A stretch of 64,000 bases of DNA, from positions 372,001 to 436,000 of the forward strand of contig JAWPMN010000001.1 in assembly GCA_033344895.1 (NCBI GenBank), in the 5' to 3' direction. A program made the translations under genes and the position numbers. This document shows positions 41,365 through 50,699 of this stretch, piece by piece. Within the stretch, counting starts at the first letter, position 1. Each line of letters opens with the position of its first letter. This DNA comes from Alphaproteobacteria bacterium (GTDB lineage Bacteria; Pseudomonadota; Alphaproteobacteria; UBA8366; Aestuariispiraceae). Below the pieces are notes generated by a model that saw only the letters and a list, made by a program, of their open reading frames with translations, was not told the origin of the DNA and ran no database searches.

Positions 41365-43743
41365 TCAGGCCAGGTAGTGGATCGACTTTCCGGTCGTCAG
41401 TCCGCTGACCTTTTCGACGATCGATTGGGCGTCGATCCCGTAGTGGCGGTAGAGATCCTGGATGGATCCGGTCTGGCCGAAATGCTCGACACCCAGCGGG
41501 ATCGTCTGATGCCCCTGCACCGCCCCCAACCAGGCCAGCGTCGCCGGATGGCCGTCGATGACGGTAACCAGCTTGCAATGCCTCGGCAGGTCCGCAAACA
41601 GGGTCTCGATATGGCTGACGGCGTTGCTGTTGCCACGTGACCGGGCGCGCTGGGCGGCGGTCCAGCCGGCATTCAGGCGATCTGCGGACGTCACGCTCAA
41701 GACCGCGACATCGCGTCGTCCGCCGGCAACGATGCCGGCCGCCTGGATGACTTCCGGCGCCACCACGCCCTGATAGGCCAGAACGACCTCGCAGTTCGGG
41801 CCCGGTTCGCGAACCCAGTAGGCACCGTCGATCGTCCCCTGACGGAAGTCCTGATCGGTCCGGCGGGCTGCCTGTTCGATCGGGTTGGTGCTGAGCCTCA
41901 GATAGACCGAGCCACCGACCTCGTCGCGAAGCCAGGTCCGCTCGTCCGGATCGCCCTCGCCGTCGCGCTGCATATAGTCGAAGGCCCATTCCAGAATGAC
42001 CGCCAGTTCGTCGGCGAAGGCAGGCTCGAAAGCGGCCAACCCGTCCTGGCTCATTCCGATCAGCGGCGAGGCGATGGATTGATGGGCGCCGCCTTCGGGC
42101 GCCAGGGTCACACCCGACGGCGTGCCGACGATCATGAAACGCGCATCCTGGTAACAGGCATAGTTCAACGCATCGAGGCCGCGCGATACAAAGGGATCGT
42201 AGACCGTACCGATCGGGATCAGCCGCTTGCCGAAGAGCGAATGCGACAAGCCGGCGGCGGCAAGCAGCAGGAACAGGTTCATCTCCGCAATACCCAGCTC
42301 CAGATGTTGGCCGTCCGGAGTGAAGTCCCATTTTGCAGTCGACGGAATCTTTTCCTCGCGAAACAGGTCGGTCGACGCGGTCCGGGCGTAGAGTTTCCTT
42401 CGGTTGACCCATGGGCCCAGGCTGGTCGTGCCGGTCACATCGGGCGAAGTTGTCAGAATCCGCTGCACCAGCGGTGCGTCCTGCTTTGCCAGGTTGCCGA
42501 GAATTTTGCCGAAGGCGGCCTGTGTCGATATTTCCTTATCACCCGGCACTTCCAGTTCGGGAACCGGCAGCACCGCGTCCCGGTAACGACGCCGACCGTC
42601 CGCGAAGAACGGCACTCCATCGAGGAACGCCTTGAATCCGTCGACATCGTCGATGGTGGCGAAGCGATCCCATTCCTGCCCGTCCGGAACCCCCATATGG
42701 CGCTGCCAGTCCGCCATCTGCGCCGGGGTCATCAGGCCGCCGTGATTGTCCTTGTGCCCGGCGATCGGCGTGCCCCAGCCCTTGATCGTGTAGGCCAGGA
42801 AACATGTCGGCCGCTCATCGTCGATATCGGCGAAAGCGTCGGCCATGGAACTGACACAGTTGCCGCCGAGATTTTCCATCAGCGCCGCCAGTTCCGCGTC
42901 GCTGCGCCGGTCCAGCAGCGCGCTGACCTCGCTTTGGTCACCGAGGTCGTTCATCAGCCGTTCGCGCCACACCGCACCGCCCTGATAGGTGAGTGCGCTG
43001 TAATCCTGGTTCGGACAATTGTCGATCCAGTCGCGCAGTTTCTCGCCGCCGGGCTCCTTGAACGCCTCGCGCTGCAGGGCCCCGTACTTGACCTTCACAA
43101 CCCGCCATCCGAAGGCGTCGAACACCTTCTCAATGCGCTGCCACAGGCCTTCCCGGACAATGCCGTCCAGCGACTGCCGGTTATAGTCGATGATCCACCA
43201 GCAGTTCCGCAGATCGTTCTTCCAGGCTTCCTGCAGACATTCGTAGACATTGCCTTCGTCGAGTTCGGCATCGCCTGCCAGCGCAATCATGCGGCCGGTC
43301 CGAATGCCGCTGCCCCAGTCCTTGGACTGGATGAAGTCCTGCACCATCGACGCAAAGGAAGTCACGGCGATCCCCAGACCGACAGAGCCGGTGGAAAAAT
43401 CGACATCGTCGATATCCTTGGTCCGGCTGGGATAAGATTGCGCGCCGCCAAATCCGCGGAAATCCATCATCTTCTTCAGGGTCTGATTGCCCATCAGATA
43501 CTGCATGGCATGGAACAGGGGCGACGCATGAGGTTTCACGGCAACCCGGTCCTGCGGCCGCAGCGCACTGAAATACAAGGCAGTCATGATGGAGACCATT
43601 GAGGCAGAGGACGCCTGATGTCCGCCGACCTTGATCCCGTCCGGATTGGGCCGGATGTGATTGGCGTAGTGGATCATCCAATGCGACAACCAGAGCAGCC
43701 GCTGTTCGACAGTCTTGAGGGAATTGTCTTCGGTCTGCGTCAT
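41365..43743 (-). CDS. Large thiamine-diphosphate enzyme of the transketolase/AceE type
   Basis: A 792-residue protein with the full ThDP architecture in one chain. The ThDP-binding motif G-D-A-E-L-D-E-G-N-V-Y-E-C-L-Q-E-A lies near residue 170, the pyrimidine-binding domain runs from about 470 (E-L-G-I-A-E-M-N-L), and a C-terminal transketolase-like domain follows. The pattern Q-S-L-D-G-I-V-R-E-G resembles homodimeric pyruvate dehydrogenase E1 (AceE), but the protein is shorter than AceE (about 890) and longer than ordinary transketolase (about 660). No E2 or E3 gene is adjacent. Its substrate, a ketose phosphate or a 2-oxoacid, cannot be decided from sequence. Confidence 0.82.
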   Translation of the reverse strand: MTQTEDNSLKTVEQRLLWLSHWMIHYANHIRPNPDGIKVGGHQASSASMVSIMTALYFSALRPQDRVAVKPHASPLFHAMQYLMGNQTLKKMMDFRGFGGAQSYPSRTKDIDDVDFSTGSVGLGIAVTSFASMVQDFIQSKDWGSGIRTGRMIALAGDAELDEGNVYECLQEAWKNDLRNCWWIIDYNRQSLDGIVREGLWQRIEKVFDAFGWRVVKVKYGALQREAFKEPGGEKLRDWIDNCPNQDYSALTYQGGAVWRERLMNDLGDQSEVSALLDRRSDAELAALMENLGGNCVSSMADAFADIDDERPTCFLAYTIKGWGTPIAGHKDNHGGLMTPAQMADWQRHMGVPDGQEWDRFATIDDVDGFKAFLDGVPFFADGRRRYRDAVLPVPELEVPGDKEISTQAAFGKILGNLAKQDAPLVQRILTTSPDVTGTTSLGPWVNRRKLYARTASTDLFREEKIPSTAKWDFTPDGQHLELGIAEMNLFLLLAAAGLSHSLFGKRLIPIGTVYDPFVSRGLDALNYACYQDARFMIVGTPSGVTLAPEGGAHQSIASPLIGMSQDGLAAFEPAFADELAVILEWAFDYMQRDGEGDPDERTWLRDEVGGSVYLRLSTNPIEQAARRTDQDFRQGTIDGAYWVREPGPNCEVVLAYQGVVAPEVIQAAGIVAGGRRDVAVLSVTSADRLNAGWTAAQRARSRGNSNAVSHIETLFADLPRHCKLVTVIDGHPATLAWLGAVQGHQTIPLGVEHFGQTGSIQDLYRHYGIDAQSIVEKVSGLTTGKSIHYLA

Positions 43744-43850
43744 GGTCCTGCCTTTGTTACCAAGGTTCTGCGCCAGATGGTGGCCCCATTCTGATATGCG
43801 TGCCGATACTCTTCACTCCACGGGCCGAATCTCAGACCCGCCCCAGAGGG

Positions 43851-43873
43851 AAAATGCGGGCGATCATCCCGCA
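43851..43873 (-). terminator. Leftward intrinsic terminator after the methionine gamma-lyase gene
   Basis: On the minus strand a 6-bp stem TGCGGG/CCCGCA (43873-43868 with 43860-43855) around a 7-base loop is followed by TTTT (43854-43851). It lies about 130 bases beyond the stop of the leftward gamma-lyase gene and so probably ends that transcript. The rest of the 43744-44005 gap shows no gene. Confidence 0.5.
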
Positions 43874-44005
43874 GGGCAACCCAGCGAAGCGCTTCTTCGA
43901 CCCGCCGGTTACGGAGATTCTGTAGTCAAATCCGGAAATGCCAATGGTGTTCATGGTCCCAAGACCCATGAAGCACGGTTAACCAGGCACCCGGCAAAAC
44001 CGGCA

Positions 44006-45208
44006 TCACGCCGCCTGCATGTTGTGCCCGGCCAATGCGTTCATCAGGTCGTCAATCAGGTCGTCGACGGCCTCAAGGCCGACCGACAGGCGAACCAGAC
44101 CTTCCGCAATACCGTGCGCGGCCCGTTCCTCCGGCGTGTAAGTCGAGTGGGTCATGCTGGCCGGGTGCTGAATCAGGCTTTCCGCATCCCCAAGACTGAC
44201 CGCTCGCTGGATCAGTTTGAGGCGGTTCATGAACGCGATCCCGGCCTGTTTCCCGCCCTTCACTTCGAAGGGGATCATGCCGCCGAACGCCGACATCTGC
44301 CGTTCGGCAACGTCCCGCTGCCGAAAACTTTCAAGGCCGGGATAATGGACGCAGCTTACGGCCGGATGGTTCTCCAACGCCTGGGCAATCTTGAATGCAG
44401 AGCGGCAATGGCGTTCCATCCGAAGTTCCAGCGTCTTGATTCCGCGCAGCAGCAGCATGGCTGTCAGCGGCGACATTACCGCGCCGGTCATGTCCTTCAA
44501 TCCGACCAGTCGGATCCGTGAAATGTCTTCCGACGATCCGACGATGAGACCGGCAATGACGTCCCCATGTCCCCCCAGATATTTGGTGGCGGAATGGACA
44601 ACGATATCCGCGCCGAGTTCGATGGGACGGGTGACTACCGGGGTGGCATAGGTGTTGTCGACCACCACCTTTGCCCCGGCCTGCCGGGCAATCTGCGAGA
44701 TCGCCGCGATATCAACCAGTCGATTGTTCGGATTGGCCGGTGTCTCAAAGTAGACGATTTTCGTATTGGCGCTGATCGCATCAGCCAGCTTGGTCGGGTC
44801 GCACATGTCGACCGTCGTGACCTTCACGCCGAATTTCGGAAGGCCATGGGTCATGAAGGCGAAGGTGCAGCCGTACAGGGTCTTGTCGACGATGATCTCG
44901 TCACCCGCCTCCAGGAATGTCCAAAGGGTCGACGTGATTGCCCCGATACCGGAGGCCGTCGCCAATCCCGCCTGCGCCCCTTCCAGATTGGCGATACGAT
45001 CTTCCAGTTGCGCCAGCGTCGGATTCGAGATGCGGGTGTAGAAATGCCCCTCACGCTCGCCGGCAAACATCGCCCCGCCATCCTCGGCATTTTCGAATGT
45101 GAATGTCGAGGTGAGATAGATCGGCGGATTCAGCGACCCCTGCGCATCCCGGGAATCATATCCATGGTGTATCGCACGCGTGGCAAATTCTTTCCGATCC
45201 GGATTCAT
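44006..45208 (-). CDS. Methionine gamma-lyase (Cys/Met metabolism PLP enzyme)
   Basis: A 400-residue PLP enzyme of the cystathionine gamma-synthase superfamily. The PLP lysine is in S-A-T-K-Y-L-G-G-H-G-D near residue 208, phosphate contacts in A-S-G-I-G-A-I and Y-T-R-I-S-N-P-T. The active-site cysteine typical of methionine gamma-lyases is present in T-L-Y-G-C-T-F-A-F, where cystathionine enzymes usually carry another residue. It would split L-methionine into methanethiol, ammonia and 2-oxobutyrate. It is divergent from an Lrp-type regulator, as mdeA is from mdeR in Pseudomonas. Activity on homocysteine or O-acylhomoserine cannot be excluded. Confidence 0.88.
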   Translation of the reverse strand: MNPDRKEFATRAIHHGYDSRDAQGSLNPPIYLTSTFTFENAEDGGAMFAGEREGHFYTRISNPTLAQLEDRIANLEGAQAGLATASGIGAITSTLWTFLEAGDEIIVDKTLYGCTFAFMTHGLPKFGVKVTTVDMCDPTKLADAISANTKIVYFETPANPNNRLVDIAAISQIARQAGAKVVVDNTYATPVVTRPIELGADIVVHSATKYLGGHGDVIAGLIVGSSEDISRIRLVGLKDMTGAVMSPLTAMLLLRGIKTLELRMERHCRSAFKIAQALENHPAVSCVHYPGLESFRQRDVAERQMSAFGGMIPFEVKGGKQAGIAFMNRLKLIQRAVSLGDAESLIQHPASMTHSTYTPEERAAHGIAEGLVRLSVGLEAVDDLIDDLMNALAGHNMQAA

Positions 45209-45303
45209 CCTAACCTCCCAGTTGTTGGCGGAAGCATAATAGGATGACTGTTCTGCATTTTAGTTGCTAACTTGGCCCCAAATAGCAGAGGAGTTGGCAT
45301 TTT

Positions 45304-45780
45304 ATGCCCGAAAAAGCCGAACTGGATCGTACGGACCGACGCATCATCCGCGCCCTTCAACAGAATGGGCGCATGACCAATCTGGACCTTTCCGCCGCCG
45401 TGAACCTATCCCCGTCGCCCTGTCTGCGTCGGCTGAAGGCTCTGGAACAGAACGACGTGATCCAGGGCTACAGCGCGCAGGTAGACCCCCGTCGCTATGG
45501 GCTGCCCGTGACCGTTTTCGTCCGGATCAGGCTGGAACTGCACTCACGGGAATCGGTGCTCCGGTTCGAGGAAAGTGTCCGGTCAATTCCCGAGATTCTC
45601 GAGTGCCACCTGATGACCGGCCTGTCCGACTACCTGTTGCGTGTTCTTGTCAGCGACCTGGAGGATTACGAGCGGTTCGTCCGGACCCGGCTGCACCCGA
45701 TCGGAGGCATCAGTTCTATCGATTCAAGCTTCGTTTATGGCGTAGTCAAACGAACCCACGTCTTTCCCGACATTGAATAG
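45304..45780 (+). CDS. Lrp/AsnC-family transcriptional regulator
   Basis: A 158-residue Lrp-type regulator. The AsnC helix-turn-helix occupies about residues 8-60 (L-D-R-T-D-R-R-I-I-R-A-L-Q-Q-N-G-R-M, L-S-P-S-P-C-L-R-R), followed by a RAM ligand-binding domain with V-R-S-I-P-E-I-L-E-C-H-L-M-T-G-L-S-D-Y. It is divergent from the methionine gamma-lyase gene with 95 bases between, so it most likely activates that gene in response to methionine, as MdeR does in Pseudomonas putida. This regulatory link is inferred from arrangement. Confidence 0.92.
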   Translation: MPEKAELDRTDRRIIRALQQNGRMTNLDLSAAVNLSPSPCLRRLKALEQNDVIQGYSAQVDPRRYGLPVTVFVRIRLELHSRESVLRFEESVRSIPEILECHLMTGLSDYLLRVLVSDLEDYERFVRTRLHPIGGISSIDSSFVYGVVKRTHVFPDIE

Positions 45781-45804
45781 CCTGCCACCAACCGGAACGC
45801 GGCA

Positions 45805-46749
45805 TTAGCCGGAACGGTTTCGATGCTTCGCATTCGCGGTCTGCATGCCGACGATCAGGGCGTCGCGTTCGGCCATCAGGTCGGTCATGGCGCGCGCGCC
45901 CTGCTCCGCTTCGATTCCGGCGCGCAGGGCAGCGATGGTGTCGGCATTCAGCTCGACATCCTTCATGGATTCCCACCAGCGATTGAAGCTGGGTTCATAC
46001 CGGCTGCAGAACTCGCCCAGGCCGAGATCTCCGGCGCCCAGATGGAACAGCATATGCGGTCCCATCGCCGCCCAGCGCAGACCGGGCCCGGCCCAGATCG
46101 CCTTGTCGACATCCTCGACGGAGGCCACACCTTCGACAACGAGGGAAATCGCCTCTCGCCACAGCGCGGCCTGAAGCCGATTGGCGGCATGGCCGGGCAC
46201 TTCGCGGTGGAGGCGGATCGTCACCTTGCCGCATTCGGCATAGAAGGCCTCCGCGCGCTCCAGGACATCATCATCGGTCCGCTCATTCGCCAACAATTCG
46301 ACCAGTGGGATCAGATGCGGAGGATTGAAGGGATGGCCCAGCACCAGGCGCCCCGGATTCCGCCAGCCCTTTTGCATTTCGGAAACCATCAGCCCGGATG
46401 CGGAGGAAGCCACCACCGCATCGGCGTCCAACACCGGCTCGATCTCAGCAAAAAGCGCGTGCTTGATCTCGATCCGCTCCGGCACGCTTTCCTGGACGAA
46501 AAACGTCCCTTCGACAGCCTCGGCGGCGGAGGCGTGGAACGTCATCGACGCCGGCGTGTCGGCCGATGGCAGGCCCAACGCGACCAGCGCCGGCTGCGCC
46601 CTTTCGGCATAGGCGCGAATTTGGGCTTCCGCCCCTTCGGCCGGATCGAATACGCGGACCGGATAGCCGGTTGCGGTGAACAGGCTGGCCCAGCTGGCGC
46701 CGATCACCCCACCGCCCAGAATGGCGACGGACTTGGACTTCTGGCTCAT
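45805..46749 (-). CDS. L-carnitine dehydrogenase-like 3-hydroxyacyl-CoA dehydrogenase family enzyme
   Basis: A 314-residue NAD-dependent dehydrogenase. The Rossmann motif is V-A-I-L-G-G-G-V-I-G-A-S-W near residue 8, the catalytic region contains A-S-S-A-S-G-L and L-G-H-P-F-N-P-P-H with the active histidine, and the C-terminal domain has G-P-G-L-R-W-A-A-M-G-P, a sequence shared by carnitine dehydrogenases and lambda-crystallin relatives. It would oxidise the 3-hydroxy group of L-carnitine to 3-dehydrocarnitine. It is the last gene of a six-gene minus-strand operon that also contains a BKACE enzyme, the known next step of this route. Substrate identity is inferred. Confidence 0.82.
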   Translation of the reverse strand: MSQKSKSVAILGGGVIGASWASLFTATGYPVRVFDPAEGAEAQIRAYAERAQPALVALGLPSADTPASMTFHASAAEAVEGTFFVQESVPERIEIKHALFAEIEPVLDADAVVASSASGLMVSEMQKGWRNPGRLVLGHPFNPPHLIPLVELLANERTDDDVLERAEAFYAECGKVTIRLHREVPGHAANRLQAALWREAISLVVEGVASVEDVDKAIWAGPGLRWAAMGPHMLFHLGAGDLGLGEFCSRYEPSFNRWWESMKDVELNADTIAALRAGIEAEQGARAMTDLMAERDALIVGMQTANAKHRNRSG

Positions 46750-46768
46750 TTGGTGGTTTCCCTTCGAT

Positions 46769-47545
46769 CTAGAACAGCGCCGGGTTCAGTGGTGACGCGG
46801 CGGTCAGGCCGCCATCGGCGGTCAGCATGCTGCCGGTCATGAAATCGGATTCGTCCGAGGCCAGCCACACGGCGACCTTAGCGATATCCTCCGGCTTGCC
46901 GAAGCGGCGGGACGGATGACGCGCCAAAGCATCCTGCTTCGCCCGATCCGGATCGGTGGCAACGGCGAAACCGGCCTCCGCCATTTCCGTCATGATCCAG
47001 CCGGGACAGATCGCGTTACAGCGGATTCCCTGCGGACCGTGGTCGACGGCAATCGACCGGGTCAGCCCATGTACGAAAGCCTTGCTCGCGTTGTAGAGCG
47101 CCATCGCGGGGTCCGCGACACTGGCGGAGATCGATCCCAGATTGACGATCGCGCCGCCCCCATTGGCGGCCATTACCGGGATCGCCGCACGGCACATGTT
47201 GAAAACGCCCCGCGCATTCGCGCCCATCAGCAGGTCCCAGTCCGCGTCGGTGCTTTCGGTGACCGTCTTCTCGATCTGCACGCCGGCATTGTTGACCAGA
47301 ATGCCGGGCGTGCCGAACCGTTCCGCCGTTTCCGCAACCAGTCGCTCACAATCGGCCGAGATGGAAACGTCGATGGTGGTCCAGCCCACCGCAGGGTCCA
47401 GCCCGTCCGGTCGCGCGCCGCGCCCGCAGGTCATGACGGCGGCACCGGCCGCAAGGTATGAGGACACGATCGCAGCCCCGATGCCGCGACCGCCCCCCGT
47501 CACGATCGCCGTCTTCCCGGCGAGAAGGGTCGATGCGGTGCTCAT
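46769..47545 (-). CDS. SDR-family oxidoreductase
   Basis: A 258-residue short-chain dehydrogenase/reductase. It has the G-G-G-R-G-I-G cofactor motif near residue 18, N-N-A-G in the middle, the catalytic Ser in N-L-G-S-I-S-A and the Tyr/Lys pair in A-L-Y-N-A-S-K-A. The N-terminal sequence is classic-type. The start at 47545 overlaps the aldehyde dehydrogenase stop (ATGA). It probably oxidises a hydroxyl intermediate in the quaternary-amine operon; the substrate is unknown. Confidence 0.88.
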   Translation of the reverse strand: MSTASTLLAGKTAIVTGGGRGIGAAIVSSYLAAGAAVMTCGRGARPDGLDPAVGWTTIDVSISADCERLVAETAERFGTPGILVNNAGVQIEKTVTESTDADWDLLMGANARGVFNMCRAAIPVMAANGGGAIVNLGSISASVADPAMALYNASKAFVHGLTRSIAVDHGPQGIRCNAICPGWIMTEMAEAGFAVATDPDRAKQDALARHPSRRFGKPEDIAKVAVWLASDESDFMTGSMLTADGGLTAASPLNPALF

Positions 47546-48975
47546 GCGTGGGCCACCATGACATGACGGACGGCGGTGTAGGCATCCAGCGCATAGACGG
47601 ACATGTCGCAACCGGTCCCGGACCCGCGCATTGCCGCCCAGGGCATCTCCGCCGTTGCGACGCCATGGGTATTGATCCAGGTGAAGCCGAAGCGCAATCG
47701 GCTGGCGACGGCCATGGCCCGACCGACATCGGCTGTCCAGACCGAGGAGGCGAGACCGTAGATGCTGTCATTGGCCCAAGCGATGGCCTGTTCCGCATCG
47801 TCGAACGGCGTGACCGTTACCACCGGCCCGAAGATTTCCTGCTGCACGGCCTCACTGGATTGCGCAGGGCCGGCCAGGACCGTCGGGGCGACATAGAAAC
47901 CTTCCCCCTGTGGTGCGGCTCCGCCCAGAACATCGACGCCGTCCGCGGCGCCCGCCCGGTCGATGAAGCCCTGCACACGAATGCGGTGACCGGCACTGAT
48001 CAGTGGGCCCATCTCGACATCGGCATCCAGACGGGCACCAACCTTGATGTCCGCCACCGCACTGCCGAGATCGGCGACGAAGTTCTCGAACCGCGCTTTC
48101 GGCACATAGAGACGGGACGGCTGGGCGCAGTCCTGACCGGCGTTGAAATAGCTGCCGCCGCGCACTGTCTCCAGGACGGCCTCCAGATCGGCGTCATCGA
48201 AAACCAGCACAGGGGCCTTGCCGCCCAATTCCAGATGAGTATGCCGGATCTTCCGCGACGCCGCAGCCATGGCACGTTTCCCGGTTTCCGGCGAACCGGT
48301 GATCGAGATACCCTCCATGGCCGGATGGTTGATCAGCGCCTCACCGACCTGCGGGCCGCGCCCGTGGACTACATTCACGACGCCCTTCGGGAAGATATCG
48401 GCCAGATCGTCCGCCAACCGCATCAGGGACAATGGCGTCAGTTCCGACGGCTTCAAGACAATGGTGCATCCGGCTGCCAGGGCGGGGGCCAGTTTCCACG
48501 ACGCCATCATCAACGGATAGTTCCAGGGGGCAATCGCCGCAATCGGCCCGATCGGATCGCGCCGGATCATGGAGGTATGCCCGGCGACATACTCGCCGGC
48601 GGCAGACCCGGTCATGGTACGCGCGGCACCGGCGAAGAAGCGAAAGACATCACTGCACAGCGGCAATTCCTCGCTTTCCGTCAGCGCGCGGGGCTTGCCG
48701 CAATTCAGGCTTTCCAGATCGGCCAGCTCGGCCGCCGCCGCATCGATCCGATCGGCAAGGGCCAGCAGCATCGTTGCGCGCTCACCCGGCGGTGTACGCG
48801 ACCAGCCTTCAAAGGCCACCTGCGCTGCGCGGGCCGCCGCATCGACCTGCTCCCCGGTTGCCTCTGCCAGTGACAGGATGGTCTCCCCGGTGCACGGGTC
48901 GACGACCGGCAGCGCCTCGCCGCCCCCGTCCACACGCTCCCCATCGATCAGCATGCGCGGATTTCCAATCTTCAT
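47542..48975 (-). CDS. Aldehyde dehydrogenase, aminobutyraldehyde/betaine aldehyde type
   Basis: A 477-residue NAD(P)-dependent aldehyde dehydrogenase. The general base is in H-L-E-L-G-G-K-A-P near residue 249 and the nucleophile in N-A-G-Q-D-C-A near 280. The sequence [14 protein letters not shown] resembles gamma-aminobutyraldehyde dehydrogenases (PatD type). In this operon a trimethylaminobutyraldehyde, betaine aldehyde or malic semialdehyde substrate is plausible, but not proven. It overlaps the following SDR gene by four bases and lies 28 bases after the BKACE gene. Confidence 0.88.
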   Translation of the reverse strand: MKIGNPRMLIDGERVDGGGEALPVVDPCTGETILSLAEATGEQVDAAARAAQVAFEGWSRTPPGERATMLLALADRIDAAAAELADLESLNCGKPRALTESEELPLCSDVFRFFAGAARTMTGSAAGEYVAGHTSMIRRDPIGPIAAIAPWNYPLMMASWKLAPALAAGCTIVLKPSELTPLSLMRLADDLADIFPKGVVNVVHGRGPQVGEALINHPAMEGISITGSPETGKRAMAAASRKIRHTHLELGGKAPVLVFDDADLEAVLETVRGGSYFNAGQDCAQPSRLYVPKARFENFVADLGSAVADIKVGARLDADVEMGPLISAGHRIRVQGFIDRAGAADGVDVLGGAAPQGEGFYVAPTVLAGPAQSSEAVQQEIFGPVVTVTPFDDAEQAIAWANDSIYGLASSVWTADVGRAMAVASRLRFGFTWINTHGVATAEMPWAAMRGSGTGCDMSVYALDAYTAVRHVMVAHA

Positions 48976-49003
48976 TCCCTGCCCTCCCGTTGGCGTCGTC
49001 GAG

Positions 49004-49933
49004 TCAGAATGCGACCGCGTCGGCGCCCTTCAGCCCCAGACGGCGACGTGCCTCTTCCGGCGTCGCGACTTCGCGGCCCAGCGCCTCGACAATCGTGCGG
49101 ATCTTTCGGACCTGATCGGCGTTGCTGCGCGCCAGTTCGCCCTTGCCGATGTAAAGGCTGTCTTCGAGCCCGACCCGCAGATTCCCGCCCAGCATCGCGC
49201 TCTGGGTCGCGAAATTCATCTGGTGGCGACCGGCCGCCAGCACGGACCATTCGAACTGGTCGCCGAACAACCGCGTCGCGACCTTTTCCAGATGGATCAG
49301 ATTGTCCAGATCCGCGCCCATACCGCCCATGATCCCGAACACCATCTGGATGAAGAAGGGCGGCTTCACCATGCCCTGATCCACGAACCAGGCCAGATTG
49401 TAGAGGTGCCCCAGGTCGTAGCACTCGAACTCGAACCGTGTGCCGTGCCCCTCCCCCAACGTCTTGAGGATGTATTCGATGTCTTCGAACGTGTTCTTGA
49501 AGATGAAATCCTTCGTCATCTCCAGAAACGCCGGCTCCCATTCGTGCTGCCAGTCCTGATATTTCTGCAGCAATGGAAACAGTCCGAAATTCAACGACCC
49601 GACATTCAGCGACGCCATTTCCGGTGAGGCACGATCGGCGGCGCGCAGACGCTCCTCCCGCGTCATGCCCAGCCCGCCACCAGTCGATATGTTTATGACG
49701 GCATCTGTGGACTGCTTGATCACCGGCAGGAACTCCATGAACCGGTCCGGGCTGGGATCCGGCTTTCCGGTTTCCGGGTCGCGGGCATGCAAGTGGATTA
49801 TGCTGGCACCGGCCTCCGCCGCGTCGATCGATTGCCGCGCGATATCCTGCGGCGTGATCGGCAGATGGGGCGACATGGTCGGTGTGTGAATGCCGCCGGT
49901 CGGGGCACAGGTAATGATAACGGGTTTTGTCAT
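49004..49933 (-). CDS. BKACE-family beta-keto acid cleavage enzyme (dehydrocarnitine-type)
   Basis: A 309-residue enzyme of the 3-keto-5-aminohexanoate cleavage (BKACE/DUF849) family, which reacts a beta-keto acid with acetyl-CoA to give acetoacetate and a new CoA ester. The zinc histidines are in H-L-H-A-R-D-P near residue 48, and [10 protein letters not shown] marks the active site. Family members acting on 3-dehydrocarnitine give betainyl-CoA. The pairing with a carnitine-dehydrogenase-like gene in the same operon supports that substrate. It lies ten bases after an SDR stop codon. Confidence 0.9.
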   Translation of the reverse strand: MTKPVIITCAPTGGIHTPTMSPHLPITPQDIARQSIDAAEAGASIIHLHARDPETGKPDPSPDRFMEFLPVIKQSTDAVINISTGGGLGMTREERLRAADRASPEMASLNVGSLNFGLFPLLQKYQDWQHEWEPAFLEMTKDFIFKNTFEDIEYILKTLGEGHGTRFEFECYDLGHLYNLAWFVDQGMVKPPFFIQMVFGIMGGMGADLDNLIHLEKVATRLFGDQFEWSVLAAGRHQMNFATQSAMLGGNLRVGLEDSLYIGKGELARSNADQVRKIRTIVEALGREVATPEEARRRLGLKGADAVAF

Positions 49934-49943
49934 GGCGGCTTCC

Positions 49944-50699
49944 TTACAGCTTCATCTGCTGAACCTGGGCGCTGAGGCCGCCATCCAGAACCCAGAGTTG
50001 CCCGCTGGCATAGCGCGCTTCGGAAGAGGCCAGCCAGTTGACCAGATTGGCGATATCCTCTGGCGTGCCATAGCGGCGCATGGGGTGCACGTCGCGCACG
50101 GCCTGCTGCAAGGTATCGATGTCGCCGTGATCTCGGAAAAAGCTCTGCAGCATCGGGGTGTCGATGTAACCGGGGCAGATCGCATTGACGCGGATACCTT
50201 CCGGCCCGTGATCGCAGGCCATGGCCTTGGTCAGGGCATGGACCGCGCCCTTGGTCGCGCAATAGGCGGCCAGCCCCGGATCGGCGATGAACCCGTCATA
50301 GGATCCGAAATTGATGATACCGGCATCGCTACCGCGGCGCAGTCGGGGCAGCGCCGCCTTCGACATCAGGAACATCGCGGTCACGTTGATCGCGAAAATC
50401 CGGTTCCATTCCGCCAGCGTGGTTTCCTCGATCGTCTTTTCGATCTCGATGCCGGCAGCATTGACCAGCACATCCAGCGAGTCTCCGGGCAATCCATCGA
50501 AGAAGGCGGTGACCGCCCCCTCGTCGGTTACGTCCAGCGCATGAACCGTGACCCCGTCCGGCACCGGCTTGTCCAGTCCGGCAATATCACAGGCATGAAC
50601 CGTGGCCCCTTCTCGGGCGAAGCGGGCACAGACCGCCGCGCCGATGCCGCCACATCCGCCGGTCACGACGGCAGTCTTTTGCTCCAGCGCCCCCATCAC
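49944..50699 (-). CDS. SDR-family oxidoreductase
   Basis: A 251-residue classical SDR with cofactor motif G-G-C-G-G-I-G-A-A near residue 14, N-A-A-G in the middle, catalytic Ser in N-F-G-S-Y-D-G and the Tyr/Lys pair in A-A-Y-C-A-T-K-G. It starts inside the end of the Rieske oxygenase gene (four-base ATGA overlap), so the two are made together. Its substrate is probably an alcohol intermediate of the same pathway; this is inference. Confidence 0.88.
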   Translation of the reverse strand: MMGALEQKTAVVTGGCGGIGAAVCARFAREGATVHACDIAGLDKPVPDGVTVHALDVTDEGAVTAFFDGLPGDSLDVLVNAAGIEIEKTIEETTLAEWNRIFAINVTAMFLMSKAALPRLRRGSDAGIINFGSYDGFIADPGLAAYCATKGAVHALTKAMACDHGPEGIRVNAICPGYIDTPMLQSFFRDHGDIDTLQQAVRDVHPMRRYGTPEDIANLVNWLASSEARYASGQLWVLDGGLSAQVQQMKL

